DNA of 64,000 bases from Entomortierella parvispora. Taxonomy: Eukaryota; Mortierellomycota; Mortierellomycetes; Mortierellales; Mortierellaceae. The notes under the pieces were generated by a model. It saw nothing but the letters and a program-made list of their open reading frames with translations. It was not told the origin of the DNA and did not search any database. Position 1 is the first letter of the stretch; every line of letters begins with the position of its first letter. Shown in pieces: positions 10,438 through 22,121 of the stretch. Where the stretch lies: the NCBI GenBank assembly GCA_963573315.1, contig OY752142.1, positions 124,001-188,000 on the forward strand, given 5' to 3'. The translations under genes and the position numbers were made by a program.

Positions 10438-10815
10438 GACGGAAATGGCCGAGGATCAGGTCGTAATAACATGCTAGAGCTTTGCGAAGACTTTTGTAGC
10501 AGTGAAATGATGGCTTACTTTACAAACAATTCAAGCGTCACAACGACGATAGGACAATACAGCTAATGTCACTGGCGTGATTCCACTTTCTCTTCGCGCA
10601 AATGTCTCCATGGGACAGCTACATGGCAGTTTTTGATGACAATTGCATCAAAGAGTTGGTTCTTATTGTTCAGTCGAAAATGGCAGGGTCAAAGATAATG
10701 GCAATAGACCAGAACTTGGAACTTCTGCAGTGACGATTGGCAAACATCATTTAAAATATCGCGTTTATATGCATTTGGAGGGCCAATATCTTTGAAGCAA
10801 GCCCAAGTAAATCTT
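10438..10815. other. Spacer between SLR copy 2 and GET3
   Basis: There are 378 bp between the 3' ends of two convergent genes. No open frame, RNA gene or repeat stands out. Confidence 0.5.
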
Positions 10816-12485
10816 TTATGCCTTCTCGTCTTCAATGCCCTCAGCCTTCTTCTCGTCAACAAAGGAGCTGTTCACCAACATGTCCGAGAACGTGATCAAC
10901 TTTTCCACTCCACGAATCTCGTTTGTCAAAAGTGGTAACCTACATTAGAGAGGAAAGAGCAAAACAGGTCAGCAAAAAAAAAAGAATTAAAGAAAAGTAG
11001 CGGTCAAGATCCACTCCACCCTTGTTCGTTCGCTCTTTTTTTTTTTTTACCTGGTAATGTGGAAATCCTCGTACAGATCATAGATCTGGTTCAGGTACTT
11101 TTTCTGCATCTGGTGACGGACTCTGCACTGTTCACAGTTTGAATCCTTCTTTGGGAACAAGAGCTGGTTGACGACAATGTTGTGGGTGTCGATGTGGTAG
11201 GAAGTCAATTCTTGAATCATACGCTCCGTCTCGTACAAGGACAAGAACTCGGAGATGCACACACAGACGAACGTGGTCTTGTCGGCGTCCTTGAACTGGT
11301 TGTTGACCTCTGTGATGATCTCACGCATGCCCTCCAGCTTGCCAAACATATCTTCGGGGTTGCCCTGCATGCCCATCATTCCCGACATTTGCTGCATCAT
11401 GGGTCCGAAACGTCCGCTCAACTGGGACACCTTGGCAAGAGCCTTCTCCAACACACTGGGGAAGGACAGGAAGCGAAGCGTGTGTCCTGTAGGTGCAGTA
11501 TCGAAAATGATGACAGAGTACTCCATGGATTTGACTTGCCTATAGGATAGAGAGAGAGAGAAAGTAGGAAAAGGGATTCGAGGGTCAACCATCTCGAACA
11601 ACTAGAGTATCGAAAGAAAGCGACCGAGTCGTTATAGCAAGAAAACAAAATCATACTTCATAACCTCAGCAAATCCCATGGCCTCGTCCACTCCGGGAAT
11701 GGCAAAGGCGAGATCCTGCATCATGGAGGAGATTCCGCTTCCTTGATCGTCGGCTATTTGTATTGTCAAAGGGGGAAAAGGGCGAAAATATAGTTCTGGA
11801 TCAGGATCGTCGTTTTGTTGTTGACCCCTTTGCAAGTACAGACAGCTTTTGTTTCCTCGGACGAAAAGGACAGGAGGCATAGCTTACAGTTGTCAATCAT
11901 TTCCTGGATCGAAGAAGAAGGGTCGATTTCCTAGAGAGAGAGTAAAAAAAAGAAGAAAGCGTAGTCAATATCATGGGACAGCTCAAAGGGGATGATGCTT
12001 CTTGTTGGGAAGGCAAACGATCGATTTTGAAAACGAAAACAAAAGAGACGATCGAGGTTCTTTCTCTTTACCATGGCAGAGAGGTTGGTGAATCCGTTGA
12101 CGAGGGTGGCATCCTTGCTAAACTTTTGGCCAAAGGCATCGGACAAGTTGTGGGCGGGATCGGTGGAGATCAAGAGCACGCTTGGGCGGACCTTTGCGAG
12201 CTGGATAGCAAGGGAGCAGGAGGTGGTGGTCTTTCCTGTGGACGCGACAGTACAAGAAAAAAAAGGTTAGAGGAAGGGAGAGAGAAGCCACAGTTGCAAA
12301 AAAACGCCAAGAACAGAAGAACACGAGTGCAGCGGGTGAGATGAGAAAAGAAAGAAAGAAAGGAATGGGGGTGACTTACCGACACCTCCTTTGCCTCCGA
12401 CAAAGATCCACTGGAGCGAGGTCTGGTCGAGGACGTTCTGGAGAGTGGGGTCGAGAGGCTCGAGAAAGTCTTCGCTGTCGGACAT
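10816..12485 (-). CDS. GET3: Get3/TRC40 (ASNA1) ATPase for tail-anchored protein targeting
   Basis: Six exons in transcription order (12485-12380, 12235-12072, 11930-11888, 11753-11657, 11539-11051, 10939-10816) join in phase to 340 aa, the usual length. Get3 is a cytosolic homodimeric ATPase that takes tail-anchored membrane proteins to the ER receptor Get1/Get2. The deviant P-loop [10 protein letters not shown] is near residues 29-38, with intron 1 splitting the codon before the lysine. Other landmarks are the switch I region [12 protein letters not shown], the [13 protein letters not shown] switch II segment, and the zinc-binding CEQC near residue 271 that joins the dimer. The C-terminus is acidic/basic ([12 protein letters not shown]). 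The open frame runs upstream of 12485, but the start [16 protein letters not shown] matches the family. It is divergent from the RNF220-like gene. Confidence 0.95.
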
Positions 12486-12776
12486 GGTGTGCGTGTGAGT
12501 GTGCGAGTGTGTGAGTGGGGTGGAGAGGAGAGGAAGAAAAGAGGACGAGATGATGGACAACAGCCAGGGCCAATGGAAGGCAGACGAAGGATGGTTGGTT
12601 GGTGAATATGTGTGTGTGTGCCTGGTCTGTCGCCGTGTGCGTCTCTCTGTCTGTCTGTCTGTCTGTCTGTGGCTTGTCTCCTCTCTCTCTGCCTTCTTTG
12701 TCTGCTGTCTCTCTCTCCCTTTTGCGTCCCATGCTCCTGTCTGATTCACTGACACGCGGACCGGAAAACTCAACCC
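12486..12776. promoter_or_regulatory. Shared upstream region of GET3 and RNF220-like gene
   Basis: A 291-bp divergent intergenic stretch contains short TG and CTGT simple repeats (about 12606-12671, including five or so TCTG units) and a C/T-rich tract. No TATA box was seen. Both genes must start transcription within or next to it. Confidence 0.5.
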
Positions 12777-14606
12777 ATGCGATCGCCCTCTCCCTCGTCA
12801 GCCACATGCCTGCAGCAGCAACCTTACTCGCACGAGGAATTGCTCCCTAAAGTTGACCCTCTCAGGACTGATCCTGTCAGTCATGATCTGTTGCCGCTAG
12901 ACAAGACCAATCACTTGGACATGGACATGGACATGGACACCGAGACGGACTCAGAACCCAGTCGCCACCACAAGAGAAAAGTCACTCCCGACCAGATACA
13001 CAGGCATGGTAGTGAACCGGTAGAACAGACTGACGAGCATGACAACCAGAGTGAGCCCAGGACCCCAACAGAAAGCAACCCTGCCAAACGGACCAGAAGA
13101 AATCCTTCCGTTCGTTGTCCTATTTGTCATGAAGTAGTCGCCCCAGGCCAATATCAACAACACTACAGGATGGAGTTGTCGCTGATAGAGTCCAGTTCTT
13201 CACATGATAGGTACGAACCGAGAGCAAGGAAGCTATTTATTGTTGGATCCATATGACTCTTTGTTGCACGCATCTCGCTCTAATAAGTTAAATCCTCCCT
13301 CCTACTTTGTGCTGCCAGTTCTAGAGGAAAGAGAGGGGCGGCCATTGCAGCAACAAAGTTCATCACAAAAGGAAAACAGCGGACATCGGGCGCCGACATT
13401 GATAAACGCAACGTAAGGAAACAACTTGAGGCGTCGCAAAAAAAAAAAAAGGGTCAAGGGCGTTACTTTTTCTTGGTGCATTGCCTGGTCTCACTCTCCA
13501 CTCTTGCTCTCTAACGCTCATCTCTATAGCTGGTACGAGATATACAAAAGAGAAGGACCGCACGCCAAAGCAATAAGGACATTATGCCAGCAGCAGGACA
13601 CAACAGTCTGGATTTGGGGCTTGTAGGTGCTCTAGGAGGTGATTCGATTGGCAACGACGATTCTCCAGCAACTTGCTTTATCTGCAATGAGAGACTCTAC
13701 GGTTCACTGGACGACATCAACTCTCATATCGACTCTTGCTTAACCAACCCTCAGCCTGGTCATGGCGCCAGTGCTGAATCTTCCAGAGCCAACACGCCCG
13801 TATCTGCCGGTGGTGATGGCCAGTCTGGCAGAAGTTCTGCTGCAACCACACCAGGCGCTCATGCATTGGACTCGTTTGAGGAATACACTTGGGCTGGACA
13901 AACCAGAGTCAGAGCCACAGCCCTCTTTGAAGGAGGTATGGGATCCTTAGGGTCAGGATCCAGGGCTGCTCAAGAAGATATTGATGATGATTTGGATATT
14001 GAAGACGACGAGGAGGATGAGTACGGAGGAGCGCAGTTTACGGAACGAGATGTCGTGCTCAATGAAGAAATCGACCCAGGTGCAGACGAATTGCGAGAGA
14101 TTGTCATTGCGTCCAGCTCTGCAGTCCAGCGACCACCATCCCCCCCACCGCGGCGGAGACTAGCAGCGCCAAAGTCCTCCAGTTCTTCAAAGATTGATAG
14201 GGAGGTGGATATCGAGGACATGGGCGATGACCCTGGCGATGTGGATGACACAGAAGTGGATGAGGATGCCGAGATTGACCTGGAAGGCGATGATGATGAT
14301 ATGGATGACGATGATGAGACTGAATCAGATAGGGTCAATGCTATGATTTCTTCTGCGTTTGCTTCTGGCGATACCAAGCTTGTGATTGATGCATTGAGAG
14401 CCAAGATTAAGCACCTAGAGTCTGCAAGCAAGAACTCACCAACGTGCCTCATTTGCTTGGATCCATACACTGTACCATTGACTTCCATCGTCTGCTGGCA
14501 TGTCCATTGTGAAGCCTGTTGGATGAAGACACTGGGGAGCAAAAAGTTGTGCCCTCAGTGTCAAAAGATTACGCTACCAAAGGACCTGCGAAGAATATAC
14601 CTGTGA
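12777..14606 (+). CDS. RNF220-like RING E3 ubiquitin ligase
   Basis: Three exons (12777-13210, 13319-13412, 13530-14606) give about 534 aa, close to the length of animal RNF220. RING E3s transfer ubiquitin from an E2 to substrates; RNF220 homologues act mainly in the nucleus. Visible elements are an N-terminal zinc-binding CPICHEVV near residue 113, the basic segment [19 protein letters not shown] at the start of exon 3, a second Cys/His cluster ([13 protein letters not shown]) near residue 224, a very acidic middle, and a C-terminal RING near residues 480-521. The ending [19 protein letters not shown] and LRRIYL is characteristic of the family. The exon 2 acceptor has two AGs six bases apart (13317-13318 and 13323-13324), both in frame, differing by two residues. 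A CACGTG lies 18 bp after the stop. Confidence 0.87.
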
Positions 14607-14892
14607 ATAACACCTCAATAAAACACGTGACCCTAGACGACCCTACTCTGTTTCTTTCTTGGGGATACACAGAAGGGGGAGAACAGGAGAAGGAGAGAGT
14701 GTGAGACAAAGAGTTGTTCTCTGCAAGGAGTTGCGATGCCCACATACCACACATGTCGCCCCGAGGAACGACAAAAATAAGCTGAAAGGGGAGGTTGACG
14801 CTTCACAGGGACACAGAAATGTGCGCAGAACGCATCAGTCCCTATTTCGTCCTTGAATGTGGTCGCGTCTGCAGAACGAACCTAGTTTTCGC

Positions 14893-14928
14893 AACCATTC
14901 AACCATTCAACCATTCAACCATTCAACC
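14893..14928. repeat. Tandem 8-bp repeat
   Basis: Four and a half perfect copies of AACCATTC. This is a simple microsatellite-type array with no visible role. Confidence 0.9.
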
Positions 14929-16331
14929 TTCACCGACTAGGATAAAGATTTAAAGATGAATAAGGGACAGGCGGCAGACACTCAAGGGAGTAAGGAGGCA
15001 GGAGATGGCCATTTAGAAAATAAGAGTGAGAGAGCAAATGGAACTTCCAGGCAAGGGTGATAATAGTCTTGCACCGACAGTTGATCATGAATATCGGCTG
15101 GCTGCCGCGTGTTAAAGAGGCTGGGGACACATTAGAACTGTGGAGGGTAAACTCATAGGAGTTGGCAGATGTAGTGTTATTCCTGAGGTTCAAGCGCACA
15201 GCAATGCGTCGACTGCACAGTTGCACGGCGCCGTAGCTCAAGAGCGACAAAGACCATATTCTCACAACGAATGGATTATGTTACGCTGTTAGCGTGGAAT
15301 TGAAGAGAGAGCAGAGCCTTCCTTGCGTCTGCAATTGGGGGAGAGCGGCCCGTTCCACGCCGTTGATCTGTCCAAGAGATATGTTTTTATTCAGCTGGTG
15401 GAGAGGGTGAGGGAGGAATGAGATGGACGAACAAAGTGCGTCTAGTGATCCTTCCTGCACTGCTCCTTCTCCGTTCGACGGCAGAGTGGCGACGACACTA
15501 GAAAGGATCGCCAGAGTGTTCCACAGTGCAAGAAAAAAAGAACACAAGCCAACAACACAGACGCGAGATCTCGACCTCTTGATCTCGAGCACTTGGAAAT
15601 ACCATTGGAGACTCGGCACCATGATCTGGATCGCACTTTTATGTCGGCAAACAGCCAAATAACCCGTGTCTTATCCCTTGATCGGTCATCCCCTTGAACT
15701 CTTCTCGTCCGTTCTCTCCCAATTGCAGTTGAGAGCATCGTTCTGCGAAAAATTTATTTCTTCCATCTCCCGCCGCAAGTGTGGTGTGTGTCTCCTTTTC
15801 TCTCGCACTGCTCTCCTGAGAGGTCTCCTTTCGTGGTGCATCTGTGTCAATTTTTTTTCTTGGGTGCAACGAACGCCACGCCCTTGAAAGGCAATTGTCC
15901 CCTTGAGCACCTCCCCCGTTTTTATTCTTCTTTTTCTTTTACCGCGCCCTTTCTCGCTCACCTCTCGCTCTCTCTCGTCCCCTCAATCCCTCCTGGCCTG
16001 ACCCCGGGGTGGGCGTCTTTCACTGGACTATTAATATCAATTGCAGCACAGGCGAATGATCCCTGCGACGCGTCCTGAACCATGGATGCGTCTGTATCGC
16101 GCTTGGTTTCTTATTTTGTGCGCTGCACACCGACCTCGGCTCTCATTCCTCAAACAAGGCACGAGCGAGTCCTGATGTCCTGCGAGCTGGTCAAGGAACT
16201 GGTCGCAGGCACCAGAAGGTGCCCATGGCAGATCTTGCAGGCCTGCTAGTCGGTACCGCTCAGCCAGCATCTCGACCCACCCAACGGCTTCAGCTGTAGT
16301 ATCTTCCCGGGGACACCTTGGCCACTTCTTG

Positions 16332-16339
16332 TATAAAAC
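16332..16339 (+). promoter_or_regulatory. TATA box of the secreted-protein gene
   Basis: TATAAAAC lies about 150 bp upstream of the ATG at 16490. It is followed by a C/T-rich leader and a run of CA-rich sequence just before the start, a layout typical of strongly expressed fungal genes. Confidence 0.55.
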
Positions 16340-16489
16340 CCAGGCACCATCCCTCCACCTTTTTTTTTCTTTTTTATTCCTTATCCCACAACCACTTTCC
16401 AGCTTCCACAGCAAACCCCTTCAAACAACCTCTCTGACTACCTACTCCACAACCCTTCTCCCTATCACCACCACCACCCTCCAACCAAA

Positions 16490-17194
16490 ATGAGAATCGC
16501 CACCTTTGCCCCCGCCGTCTTGGCTCTTACCCTCTTCGCTGCCTCCACCCAGGCTGGTCCCGTTGACAAGCGTCAATTGCGCAACGATGTCGACCTTTCG
16601 GTCCCCAAGATTGTCGTTGAGGCCAACGTGAAGGCTGTTGTCGAGGCCTGTGTCAAGCTTACTGCTGATATCTGCGCCGATGTCAGTGTTGATCTTTGGG
16701 CTGCTGCTCAGGTCGGTGGACCTTTGAACATCCTCGATACTGAGGTCGACGTGAAGGACTTGAAGATCAAGGCCAAGGCTGAGGTTGATGCTGAGGTCAA
16801 GGCCTTTGTGGATGCCGAGGTCAAGGCCAATGTCGAGGCCAATGTCGAGGCCCATGTGAACAAGATCCTCCTCAACCTCTGCCCTGTCGTCTCGATTGAC
16901 TGCGCCAAGGAGCACGCCCACGCCATTACTGCTGATATCAAGGCTCTGATTACCGCCGACATCCCCGACCTCAAGGCCAAGGTCGTTGCTCACCTTGATG
17001 CCAAGGTTCGCACTCGCTTGGACCTCGTCATCCGCAAGTTGAACGCCAACGTTATCGGTCTCGCCAAGGCTCAGATCAAGGGTGAGGTCAAGGTCGCGTC
17101 CGACATCCACGTCCACCTCGATGCCTTTGTCAACGTCTGGGCCAAGGCCTTTGTCAAGGTCTTCATCCCCCGCCTCACCCTCGGTGCTCTTTAA
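16490..17194 (+). CDS. Small secreted Val/Ala/Lys-rich protein
   Basis: This intronless gene encodes 234 aa. It has a clear signal peptide (MRIATFAPAVLALTLFAAS, then TQA) followed by GPVDKR, a dibasic site suited to Kex2-type processing. The mature part is built from short, irregular repeats of the type (E/D)VKAxV(D/E)A, densest around residues 85-125, which would form amphipathic helices. Four cysteines occur in two pairs (EACVKLTADICAD and NLCPVVSIDC). No known domain is recognised. Codons end mostly in C or G (GTC, AAG, GCC), as in the ATP1 gene here, and a TATA box and C/T-rich leader precede it, so high expression is likely. The protein is probably extracellular or wall-associated; function is unknown. 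A 254-codon antisense open frame is a by-product of this codon bias. Confidence 0.85.
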   Translation: MRIATFAPAVLALTLFAASTQAGPVDKRQLRNDVDLSVPKIVVEANVKAVVEACVKLTADICADVSVDLWAAAQVGGPLNILDTEVDVKDLKIKAKAEVDAEVKAFVDAEVKANVEANVEAHVNKILLNLCPVVSIDCAKEHAHAITADIKALITADIPDLKAKVVAHLDAKVRTRLDLVIRKLNANVIGLAKAQIKGEVKVASDIHVHLDAFVNVWAKAFVKVFIPRLTLGAL

Positions 17195-18723
17195 ATGGTT
17201 GAACACCTGAACAGAACAGGAAAAAAAAACATGCGACGCGTGGGCGATCCTCTCCGCGTCCTCCTCTCCACTGGCTCCAGTCTTTTTTCGTAGAGAGCTA
17301 GCTATCTTGGTTTCTTTGTCATCTTCTGTAGTCTCATAGCATGTGTTTCTTCATTTTCATCGCATCCTTCAGCATCCTCCTCCTCTCTTGTAGTCAGAGT
17401 TGAACCGCTTCCATCCATCCCTCCGCCCTGTCCGCCTCTTAAATCTAGAATTACACCATCTACTAGCAATCTAATACGTTGATATAAAACAATCTACGTC
17501 TCGTAACAAATCAGTCTCTAGGATTTGCTCATGGATCAATGGTTAAAGTGGGTCTGCTCTGTGAATGAAAGTTGTTCCAGGAGGTCTGGATTGATCTAAA
17601 CATGTCTTGTCCCTTCTCTCGGATCTGAAAGGAAGGACTGGCGAGAAAGCTTTTTTTTTAAAAAAAAGAATCCTAAAGTGTATGGACCTTTATTGCCTTT
17701 ATTGCAGTGCAGCCTTCTTTGATGACAACTGGCTTTCTGTTCCCACCCTTTTCCCTAGACGATTGAGAGTCCATTTTGTTAAACAGGGATAAAAAAAAAA
17801 AAAAGTGGCAGTCTGTGCATCCCACAGTCGCACCGCGGATCTTGTCATCGCTGTCAGAGACGATCTTTGCAATGATGTCTGACTGGCTCTTATCGCAGTT
17901 TTAACGACTGCTGACCACAATGGGTGTAGGTTCAGGTCAACTTTTGCGATTTCCTTGCGCGCGTTTCGTTGACCAAACATCCTTGTCCTTAGGTAACTGA
18001 TGAAGTCGCCAAACCGACAAGGTTGTTTCGAGTCGGTTTATATCGATGGACAGTATAAGGCTGATGATGGCCATGGGCGGCGACCGGGCGATGCCGAGTT
18101 GCTTGCGAAGTATTGAGTTTTGTATCGGGTTCGGTGAATGCAGCATCAGAGACCGTGTTGAAGCATCCTCTAGTTCTACGTTGTCCCGTCTTTTTCTTGG
18201 ATCCCTATTCTATTGGCGAGGGATGGTGACACGTCTTTCATTGAGATGTAGAAGCTCTCTGGACAAAGATCCAGTTGTATGTTGCTCTAAGCTCTTTTGC
18301 GGTGGATGCAAAAGCGCGACTTTCCTAGGCGATATATATATGACTCGTCTTGAGACTCGCGATGCACATGCCACGAGGATTGCGTATGTATTTTCCAGTG
18401 AGAGGGATGCCCTGGAACGTCGACATGGATGCCGAGTGTCAAAGTGGTATGCGTTACGGTGGTATGTGGGACAAGAAGAAGGAAAGCCTGTTTGATGATG
18501 ATTTCTATCTCGCCGAGCACAATGGGCTCCCATAAAATCAACCTACGTCACCGAAGGGGCGATCGACGCAAGAAAGTCACAATGTTTTTGCCTTGTGCAA
18601 GCGCAGGAGGGAAACGGGAAGTCTGATTTCGCTTGTGTTGAAGAAGAGGCCAGTCTGTCTTTCCCCCTTTCTCCTCTTCTCTCCTTCTCTCCACTCTCCC
18701 CCATCACCCCCATCCCTCCCACC
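17195..18723. other. Non-coding region between secreted-protein gene and ATP1
   Basis: About 1.5 kb holding the 3' flank of the secreted-protein gene, poly-A/T tracts near 17650 and 17790, and the C/T-rich ATP1 leader (18660-18723). A short plus-strand frame at 18350-18535 ends in a plausible peptide (GGMWDKKKESLFDDDFYLA), but it lacks an identifiable partner exon or domain, so I do not call it. Confidence 0.4.
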
Positions 18724-21091
18724 ATGCTTCGCTCGCTCACCCGCGCTGCTCGCCCTGCCGCCATCGCCTTGGCCCGCGCTTCCCCCGTGGTATGTCTCTC
18801 TCTCTCTTTCTCTCTCTACTCCTACTCGTCCTCGTCGCCTTCTCTTCAGCTTTTCTTCTCTCCTCCTGCCTTCATCCCCATCATCGCCCTTCATCATCCT
18901 CAGGAACGGAACCAAGGCGACAACACAACATCAGTCTTATATATACCCACACTCATCCATCCACATGCAACAACTCAAGCTCCTCATCTCGCGCCACCAA
19001 TATCTCATCTCTCTTTCATACCCTCATCTGATCTTCCCCTGACACCCGCCCCTGATTTCTACGCGGATCACATCTGTCCTGATCCCCGATTGGATCCAAT
19101 CACAAAATCACGTCTGAAAGAGTCAGACAAACCGACCCGATCATGCATAATTTCAAATTGACTGACTCTCCCTCTCCATGTTCTATTGTCAATCATCCTA
19201 GGTTCGCGCCAACGTCGGTGCCTTCTCTGCCATCCGCAACTATGCCACCGCCAAGCCCGGTAAGGAACCCCGTCTTGGTTCCGATCTGGATCATCTTCAA
19301 CCCGTCCATGGATCTACAATCTGTAATCTAGGACCTGTCATGACCCGATGACTTATGTGTTCTCCCGTCTCTTTCTGAATATCTAGCCACCTCCGAGGTC
19401 ACCTCGATCCTCGAGGACCGCATCAGCGGCCTTAACTCGTCCGTCGACATCCAGGAGACCGGCCGTGTCTTGTCCATCGGAGACGGTATTGCCCGTGTCT
19501 ACGGTTTGAAGAACTGCCAGGCCGAGGAGATGGTTGAGTTCTCCAGCGGTGTCAAGGTAAACAATTGCACAAAACTCGCTCATTTTCTGGACAAGCGCAA
19601 GCTTTGGAGTCGCTGGACCTATTTGGCGTCCAAGACGGGACCTGTCGAAAAAGAATTGCTGGACTAGAGCGAATTGTGGAGGCTCTCTGGATAGAATCTC
19701 ACATCACCCACCGTCTTTTCCCTGTATCGTCCTGATCTTTATAGGGTATGGCCATGAACTTGGAGGCTGACAACGTCGGTATTGTCGTCTTCGGTAACGA
19801 TCGTCTCATTCGCGAGGGTGATACCGTCAAGCGTACCGGTAACATTGTCGATCTCCCCGTCGGTGAGGCTCTTTTGGGCCGTGTCATTGATGCCCTCGGT
19901 AACCCCATCGATGGAAAGGGCCCCATCGCCGCCTCTGAGCGTCGCCGTGCCCAGGTCAAGGCCCCCGGTATTCTTCCCCGTGAGTCCGTCCGTGAGCCCA
20001 TGTTGACTGGAATCAAGTGCATTGACTCCATGGTCCCCGTCGGTCGTGGTCAGCGTGAGTTGATCATTGGTGATCGTCAGACCGGAAAGACCGCCGTCGC
20101 TTTGGATACCATTCTTAACCAGAAGAAGTGGAACGATGGCTCTGATGAGGCCAAGAAGTTGTACTGTGTCTACGTTGCTGTTGGTCAGAAGCGTTCCACC
20201 GTCGCCCAGTTCGTCCAGACCCTTGAGGAGAACGATGCCATGAAGTACTCTGTCGTCGTCGCCGCCACTGCCTCTGAGGCCGCTCCCCTTCAGTACCTCG
20301 CTCCTTTCTCTGGATGCGCTGTCGGTGAGTACTTCCGTGACAACGGCAAGCACGCCTTGATCGTTTTCGACGATCTTTCCAAGCAGGCTGTCGCCTACCG
20401 TCAGATGTCCCTTTTGCTTCGTCGTCCCCCAGGTCGTGAGGCTTACCCCGGTGATGTCTTCTACCTCCACTCCCGTCTTTTGGAGCGTTCCGCCAAGATG
20501 AACCGCAAGCTCGGAGGTGGTTCCATGACTGCCCTTCCCATCATTGAGACCCAGGGAGGAGATGTGTCTGCCTACATTCCCACCAACGTCATTTCCATTA
20601 CTGACGGTCAGATCTTCTTGGAGGCCGAGTTGTTCTTCAAGGGTATCCGTCCCGCCATTAACGTCGGTCTTTCCGTCTCCCGTGTCGGTTCCCACGCCCA
20701 GACCAAGTCCATGAAGAAGATTGCTGGTTCCATGAAGTTGTACTTGGCCCAGTACCGTGAGGTCGCTGCCTTCGCCCAGTTCGGTTCCGATTTGGATGCC
20801 TCCACCCAGTTCTTGTTGAACCGTGGTGCCCGTTTGACCGAGTTGCTCAAGCAGCCCCAGTACAAGCCTCTTCCCGTTGAGCACCAGGTTGCCATCGTCT
20901 TTGCCGGTGTCAACGGTTTCCTCGACAAGATCCCCGTCAACCGTGTCGGCGAGTATGAGCGCAAGTTCATCCCCCACTTGGTTTCCAGCCACGGTGATCT
21001 TCTCGATGAGATCCGCAAGTCTGGCGATTTGAGCACCGAGTCTTTCGCCAAGCTCAAGGATGTCACCACCGAGTTCACCAAGAACTTCTAA
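18724..21091 (+). CDS. ATP1: Mitochondrial F1F0-ATP synthase subunit alpha
   Basis: Four exons (18724-18789, 19202-19259, 19387-19556, 19745-21091) give 546 aa, the usual length for the precursor. The alpha subunit forms the F1 hexamer with beta in the mitochondrial matrix and binds non-catalytic ATP. The N-terminus is a basic, Ala/Arg-rich presequence ([19 protein letters not shown]). Next come the N-terminal barrel ([13 protein letters not shown].., [14 protein letters not shown]), the Walker A motif GDRQTGKTA near residue 207, the [11 protein letters not shown] region with Walker B, and the visible arginine-finger context around [24 protein letters not shown]. The C-terminal helical domain ends [15 protein letters not shown]. 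Codon use is strongly biased, as expected for an abundant protein. Intron 1 (412 nt) is C/T-rich with TCTC runs. A 417-codon antisense open frame across exon 4 is a shadow. Confidence 0.97.
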
Positions 21092-22121
21092 GTGCCTCTT
21101 TTGGTTTTTAGCCTAACCCTCCCCCGCTCATCTTGTTTCTAGCTCGTCTTTTTTGTTACAGCTCTGATCTTGCTTTCCCTCACCACTCTCCCTTGATTAT
21201 TACAATATACAGCTTTCACACACACTCATCCCACTCCGTTTTTACGAAATATATAAAATATTGGGCTGTCCTCAGCTCATCACGTCATAAAAGAGTTTAG
21301 GTCCCAAGCTCTACCTAGTTTTCTAATGAGTGCTATCCACAACGCGAGGTTGAAACACGTCGAGTTGGGCAATAGAGAGGACGTGTCGCACGCGTCTGTC
21401 TACTCTCAGCAACATTGAGGACCCTGGAAAAAAAAAACTTGACAATTGCGCTTACGTCAAGCCCAATGCTTGGATGGAGACACAAAGAGGGGATGGATGC
21501 AGAGAGGCAGAGAGCAATTGAGCCAAAGTGGGCAAACGGCAGTATAAAGCGGAGGGTGGTTCCCACAATCGAATTTTGTTCCCCCTCTTACTCTCGGTCC
21601 ATTTCGTATCTGGTTTGCCTCCCGTTTCTTGCTCTGGCCTTTTATTTCTTGCATCGACACAACCTCCAGCCAGCCTTGCTGCCGGCTCTGCTTGCTTTTT
21701 TTTTTGTCTGCAGACTCTCAGAAACGTCGCCCCTTCACGTCTCTGTTTTCTACCAGTCTTCTTTTAAAAGTTTGCAACAGTTTTGAGTAGCCAGCCGCGG
21801 CAATCGCTGGTTGTTTGTTGGAGTCAGTAGCAAGTGTTCAAGTGTGTAGCAAAGCAAAGACAACGCAGGCACTCGCCATATTCGACAGAGGAAGGGCAGC
21901 CCACCCCACTCATATCGTTCCTCTACTCTCTCTCTCTCTCTCTCTCTCAGAGGAACCTTTCACGACCCTTTTCTTGATCACTCTTTTTTTTCACGCCCCA
22001 CGCCTCTTCCCTTTGACCCTCTCTCTTTGTCTTCTTTCTTTTTCCATTTCCAATCCATCTCTCGTCTCCTTTTCTCTGCCCTCACCTCGTTCCACTCTGC
22101 CCTTTGGGCCCAAAGGCCGAC
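21092..22121. other. Non-coding region between ATP1 and the LRR gene
   Basis: About 1 kb. It contains the ATP1 3' flank, a TATAAA at about 21543, a TC dinucleotide tract at about 21925-21948 and a long C/T-rich leader up to the ATG of the LRR gene. No gene is supported. Confidence 0.5.

Larger units (their letters stand above)
14607..16489. other. Non-coding region before the secreted-protein gene
   Basis: About 1.9 kb with no gene I can support. Short open frames are shadows or low complexity. It holds an 8-bp tandem repeat at 14893-14928 and, near its right end, the promoter of the following gene. A G/C-balanced stretch around 15180-15260 was examined for a tRNA and rejected. Confidence 0.5.

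Noticed and set aside
12267-12773. Longer GET3 start upstream of 12485
   Set aside because: The upstream extension is Arg/Thr/Gln/His low complexity derived from microsatellites; the start at 12485 matches the family N-terminus.
15170-15260. Possible tRNA-like segment
   Set aside because: It contains a GTAGCTCA-like word, but no acceptor stem, anticodon arm or TTCGA arm can be formed at proper spacing on either strand.
16442-17206. 254-codon open frame antisense to the secreted-protein gene
   Set aside because: Its Asp/Leu/Gly repeats are the complement of the sense Val/Ala/Lys repeats; the sense frame has a signal peptide, TATA box and leader.
18350-18535. Small plus-strand frame before ATP1
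   Set aside because: The peptide looks plausible at its end, but there is no domain, partner exon or clear promoter, so it is not called as a gene.
19739-20992. 417-codon open frame antisense to ATP1 exon 4
   Set aside because: It mirrors a strongly biased coding frame; the product is Gly/Thr/Leu low complexity with no domain, while the sense strand is a clear ATP synthase alpha.
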